From assembly GCA_025360455.1 (NCBI GenBank), contig JANYCF010000401.1:1-34941 (forward strand): a DNA stretch of 34,941 bases, given 5' to 3'. Every line of letters starts with the position of its first letter. The stretch's first letter is position 1. Shown one piece after another: positions 32,912 through 34,941 of this stretch. The position numbers were made by a program, and so were the translations under genes. The notes under the pieces were generated by a model that had not been told where the DNA came from, did no database searches, and was given only the letters and a program-made list of their open reading frames with translations. The stretch comes from Opitutaceae bacterium (GTDB lineage: Bacteria > Verrucomicrobiota > Verrucomicrobiia > Opitutales > Opitutaceae).

Positions 32912-32935
32912 TTCTCAAATCTGAAATAGCGAATT
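32912..32935. repeat. AT-rich repeat (f), before cas1
   Basis: TTCTCAAATCTGAAATAGCG and onward, a half copy of the repeat 18 bases before cas1. Confidence 0.6.
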
Positions 32936-32953
32936 ATAATTCCGCTCCGCGCC

Positions 32954-33988
32954 ATGACCCAAGTCATCCAAAACACCCTCTACCTGCTAACCCCTGGTCT
33001 CTACATCCACCGCGACCACCTCTCGCTGCGCATCGAGCAGGACAAGCAGCTCAAACTCTCCCTGCCCATCCACAACCTGGAGTCTGTGCTCATCTTCGGC
33101 CCTACCGCGATGAGCCCTCCGGCCATGCAACTCTGTTGGGAAAACAACGTGGCCATCGCTTTCCTCTCCGAGCACGGCCGCTTCCTCGCCCGGGTCGAAG
33201 GCATCCCGCAAGGCTCCGTGCTGCTCCGTCGCGCGCAGCATCAGGTCACCGGCGACCCCACTCGTGCCCTCCCTCTCATCAAAAACGTCGTAGCGGGCAA
33301 ACTTCAAAACACCCGCTGGCTGCTCAACCGCACCGCGCGTGAAAGCACCGACGAAACCGAAAAAACCACTCTCACCCACGCCGCCGAACGCCTCGCCTAC
33401 GGCCTGCGCGAATTGCCCACCGCTCCCGACGCGGACACCGCCCGCGGCATTGAAGGCCACGCCGCCGCCATCTCCTTCGAAGTTTTTCCGTTGCACTTCA
33501 AATCAGCCATTCGCGCGCAGTTTCCCATGGATGGGCGCAACCGCCGCCCACCGCGAGATGCCCTCAACTGCCTGCTCTCGTTCCTCTATGCGCTGGTCCG
33601 GCACGATTGCGTGGCGGCACTTACCGCCGTGGGCCTCGATCCGTTCGTGGGGTTCCTGCATGTTGACCGTTCGGGACGGGAATCGCTCGCGCTCGACCTG
33701 ATGGAGGAATTCCGTCCGTTCGCGGAACGGCTCGCCATCACGCTGCTCAATCGCGGCGAACTTAAATCCACCCACTTCCTCGAACGGGAAGGCGGCGCCT
33801 GGGAACTGACCGAGACCGGACGCAAAGCACTCGTCGCTGCCTGGCAGCAGCGTAAGCTGGAGGAAACCCTGCACGCGCAATTCAAAACCAAAGTACGTTA
33901 CGGACAGCTGCCGTTTCTTCAGGCCCGTATCCTCGCCCGCACCTTCCGCGGCGATCTGCCCGCCTACCTGCCCCACCTGTTCACTTGA
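32954..33988 (+). CDS. cas1: CRISPR integrase Cas1 (type I-C)
   Basis: A 344-residue integrase that inserts spacers together with Cas2. The N-terminal beta domain (YLLTPGLYIHRDHLSLRIEQ) leads to the alpha-helical catalytic part. Metal-binding residues are E167 in ARGIEGHAA, H236 in VGFLHVDRSG and D248 or the following glutamates in LALDLMEEFRP. Length and motifs fit type I-C Cas1. It follows the four-helix-bundle gene by 97 bases, which are mostly repeat. ATG 32954. Confidence 0.96.
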   Translation: MTQVIQNTLYLLTPGLYIHRDHLSLRIEQDKQLKLSLPIHNLESVLIFGPTAMSPPAMQLCWENNVAIAFLSEHGRFLARVEGIPQGSVLLRRAQHQVTGDPTRALPLIKNVVAGKLQNTRWLLNRTARESTDETEKTTLTHAAERLAYGLRELPTAPDADTARGIEGHAAAISFEVFPLHFKSAIRAQFPMDGRNRRPPRDALNCLLSFLYALVRHDCVAALTAVGLDPFVGFLHVDRSGRESLALDLMEEFRPFAERLAITLLNRGELKSTHFLEREGGAWELTETGRKALVAAWQQRKLEETLHAQFKTKVRYGQLPFLQARILARTFRGDLPAYLPHLFT

Positions 33989-34006
33989 CCGGGCGTTGCG
34001 CTCGGT

Positions 34007-34040
34007 ATCTCAAATTTCAGATCTGTAATTTCAAATTATC
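34007..34040. repeat. AT-rich repeat (g), after cas1
   Basis: ATCTCAAATTTCAGATCTGT followed by AATTTCAAATTATC, 18 bases after the cas1 stop. Confidence 0.65.
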
Positions 34041-34049
34041 AAGCCCCCC

Positions 34050-34073
34050 ATGATCGTCCTCGTCACCAGTATG
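34050..34073 (+). pseudogene. Possible remnant of a cas2 start
   Basis: ATGATCGTCCTCGTCACC encodes MIVLVT, very like the start of Cas2 proteins (MLILVTYD in the intact gene 69 bases downstream). The frame then runs into repeat sequence and stops at 34101-34103. It is likely a duplicated or displaced cas2 5' end separated from the present gene by a repeat copy. Short, so chance cannot be ruled out. Confidence 0.4.
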
Positions 34074-34075
34074 CA

Positions 34076-34108
34076 CTCTCAAATTTCAAATCCTCAAATC
34101 TGAAATCC
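34076..34108. repeat. AT-rich repeat (h), before cas2
   Basis: CTCTCAAATTTCAAATCCTC followed by AAATCTGAAATCC, ending 10 bases before the cas2 ATG. Confidence 0.65.
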
Positions 34109-34118
34109 TTCCCACCCC

Positions 34119-34415
34119 ATGCTCATTCTCGTTACCTACGATGTCTCCACCGTGAACGCCAAACCCGGCGCACGCCGGTTGCGCCGCGTGGCCAAGGTGT
34201 GCGAGTCCTACGGCATCCGCGTGCAGAAATCCGTGTTCGAATGCCAGGTCGGCTCAACCGAATGGGTACAGCTCCGCGCCAAACTGCTCGATGAGATCAA
34301 GCTCGACGAAGACTCGCTGCGTTTCTACTTCATTGACCAGACCGACCGGATGCGCATCGAACACCATGGCGCAGACAAACCCCTCGATCTGGAAACCGAT
34401 GCTCTGATCGTGTGA
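34119..34415 (+). CDS. cas2: CRISPR integration factor Cas2
   Basis: A 98-residue ferredoxin-like protein. The first strand MLILVTYDVSTV carries the conserved aspartate D8, and RRLRRVAKVCESYGIRVQKS and VFECQVGSTEW follow as in type I-C Cas2. It pairs with Cas1 as the structural core of the integrase. It is the last gene before the leader and array. ATG 34119 follows a CCCACCCC leader with no ribosome-binding site. Confidence 0.96.
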   Translation: MLILVTYDVSTVNAKPGARRLRRVAKVCESYGIRVQKSVFECQVGSTEWVQLRAKLLDEIKLDEDSLRFYFIDQTDRMRIEHHGADKPLDLETDALIV

Positions 34416-34612
34416 GCGGAAGGTGACGGCGCAGTCGGCGAAACTCCTGCCTTGGCCACCACCGCACCCTTTCGCAATAGCTACAACCTGCTCGGTGTTG
34501 GCCAAAAGCGAAATACTCTGAAGCCAGCACCTCGGCAAAATTTGGTTCTTTGACATCCTTCGCAAAAGACATGATCTAACCAGTTCCCGCATCGGACCCT
34601 GTCCAATGCGGG
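34416..34612 (+). promoter_or_regulatory. CRISPR leader
   Basis: The 197 bases between cas2 and the first repeat are the leader, judged from cas2 proximity and from the repeats reading towards GATTGAAAC. Its last 27 bases (34586-34612) contain a palindrome: CCCGCAT, GGAC, then GTCC, ATGCGGG, with only one unpaired base on each side of the inner stem. It abuts the first repeat. No coding frame is recognised. Confidence 0.7.
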
Positions 34613-34794
34613 ATCGCCCCGCTCTCACGAGCGGGGCGCGGATTGAAACGCGAATGGGTCGTCCGGTTCTGGAACGGTCAGTAGCATCGCCCCGCTCTCA
34701 CGAGCGGGGCGCAGATTGAAACAGTGTGGCGATTCTGGCGGATTTCCAGCTCGTGGCATCGCCCCGCTCTCACGAGCGGGGCGCGGATTGAAAC
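34613..34794 (+). CRISPR. Short type I-C-like CRISPR array, three repeats and two spacers
   Basis: Repeats of 37 bases at 34613-34649, 34686-34722 and 34758-34794. Each starts ATCGCCCCGCTCTCACGAGC and ends GATTGAAAC. A perfect stem is formed by CGCCCCGCTC and GAGCGGGGCG. The middle repeat has GCAGATTG in place of GCGGATTG. Spacers are 36 (34650-34685) and 35 bases (34723-34757). The tail GATTGAAAC and inner palindrome match the type I-C form, though the length is above the usual 32. The first few bases might belong to the spacer or repeat by convention. Confidence 0.95.
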
Positions 34795-34877
34795 ATCGCT
34801 ACCCGCGTGCCGAACGATTACACGCAAACTTCGGGCCGTCGTGCGTAGCCTTGGCGAAGCAGGATCACCCGCACCCC

Positions 34878-34941
34878 TCACTTCTTCGGCAAATAGTCTT
34901 TGAGGTCGGGCAGCGGCTTGACGCGGTGGCCGCTACGGAGG
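34878..34941 (-). CDS. 3' end of an opposing gene (partial)
   Basis: Read on the minus strand, the end is LRSGHRVKPLPDLKDYLPKK followed by TGA (34878-34880). It ends 83 bases after the last CRISPR repeat. Only about 20 residues are seen, so no family is assigned. It faces the cas operon, closing the locus. Confidence 0.55.
   Translation of the reverse strand, partial: LRSGHRVKPLPDLKDYLPKK

Noticed and set aside
34678-34881. 67-codon minus-strand frame across the array
   Set aside because: Encodes repeated RAPLVRAGRC units, an artefact of reading CRISPR repeats.

Overview
The window reads like a high-GC Gram-negative chromosome, most probably from Verrucomicrobiota (Opitutales-like). This is an inference. 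It rests on a proline-rich single-pass protein with a C-terminal domain I associate with that phylum, weak or absent Shine-Dalgarno sequences, several families of palindromic intergenic repeats, and a four-helix-bundle (23S IVP) gene. No rRNA or tRNA gene was recognised.

Region 1 (1-5.5 kb) is a putative defence island. A minus-strand run encodes a SIR2-like protein, a stand-alone TIR protein and a large STAND ATPase with a membrane segment and TPR-like tail (cut by the window start). Divergent from it is a SLOG-domain protein fused to four C-terminal membrane helices. TIR and SIR2 enzymes act on NAD, SLOG domains bind nucleotide-type ligands, and STAND ATPases act as sensors or switches. The set resembles a dispersed Thoeris-like circuit with a membrane effector. 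It is my main candidate for an undescribed system.

Region 2 (5.6-19.5 kb) is mostly ordinary chromosome. It holds a proline-rich membrane protein, a small lipoprotein, an unknown membrane protein, a TrmH/SpoU RNA methyltransferase, an exported RidA-like protein, an Asp-nucleophile alpha/beta hydrolase, a Gfo/Idh/MocA oxidoreductase, a CDF cation transporter and an ACT-domain protein. It also has a CHASE4 histidine kinase with a NarL-type regulator (4-base overlap), and a three-gene pseudopilin/PilX-like operon.

Region 3 (19.8-25.4 kb) is a MacB/LolCDE-like ABC export operon: membrane-fusion protein, ATPase, two FtsX-type permeases, then a DUF3299 exported protein. Its gaps hold at least four kinds of dispersed repeat.

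Region 4 (25.8-34.8 kb) is a complete type I-C CRISPR-Cas locus, cas3-cas5c-cas8c-cas7c-cas4-cas1-cas2, followed by a three-repeat array. A four-helix-bundle gene sits between cas4 and cas1, bracketed by near-identical 32-base repeats. Relatives of that AT-rich repeat recur through the distal half of the operon, including in frame inside cas4. A remnant resembling a cas2 start lies just before the real cas2. The window ends in the 3' end of an opposing gene.
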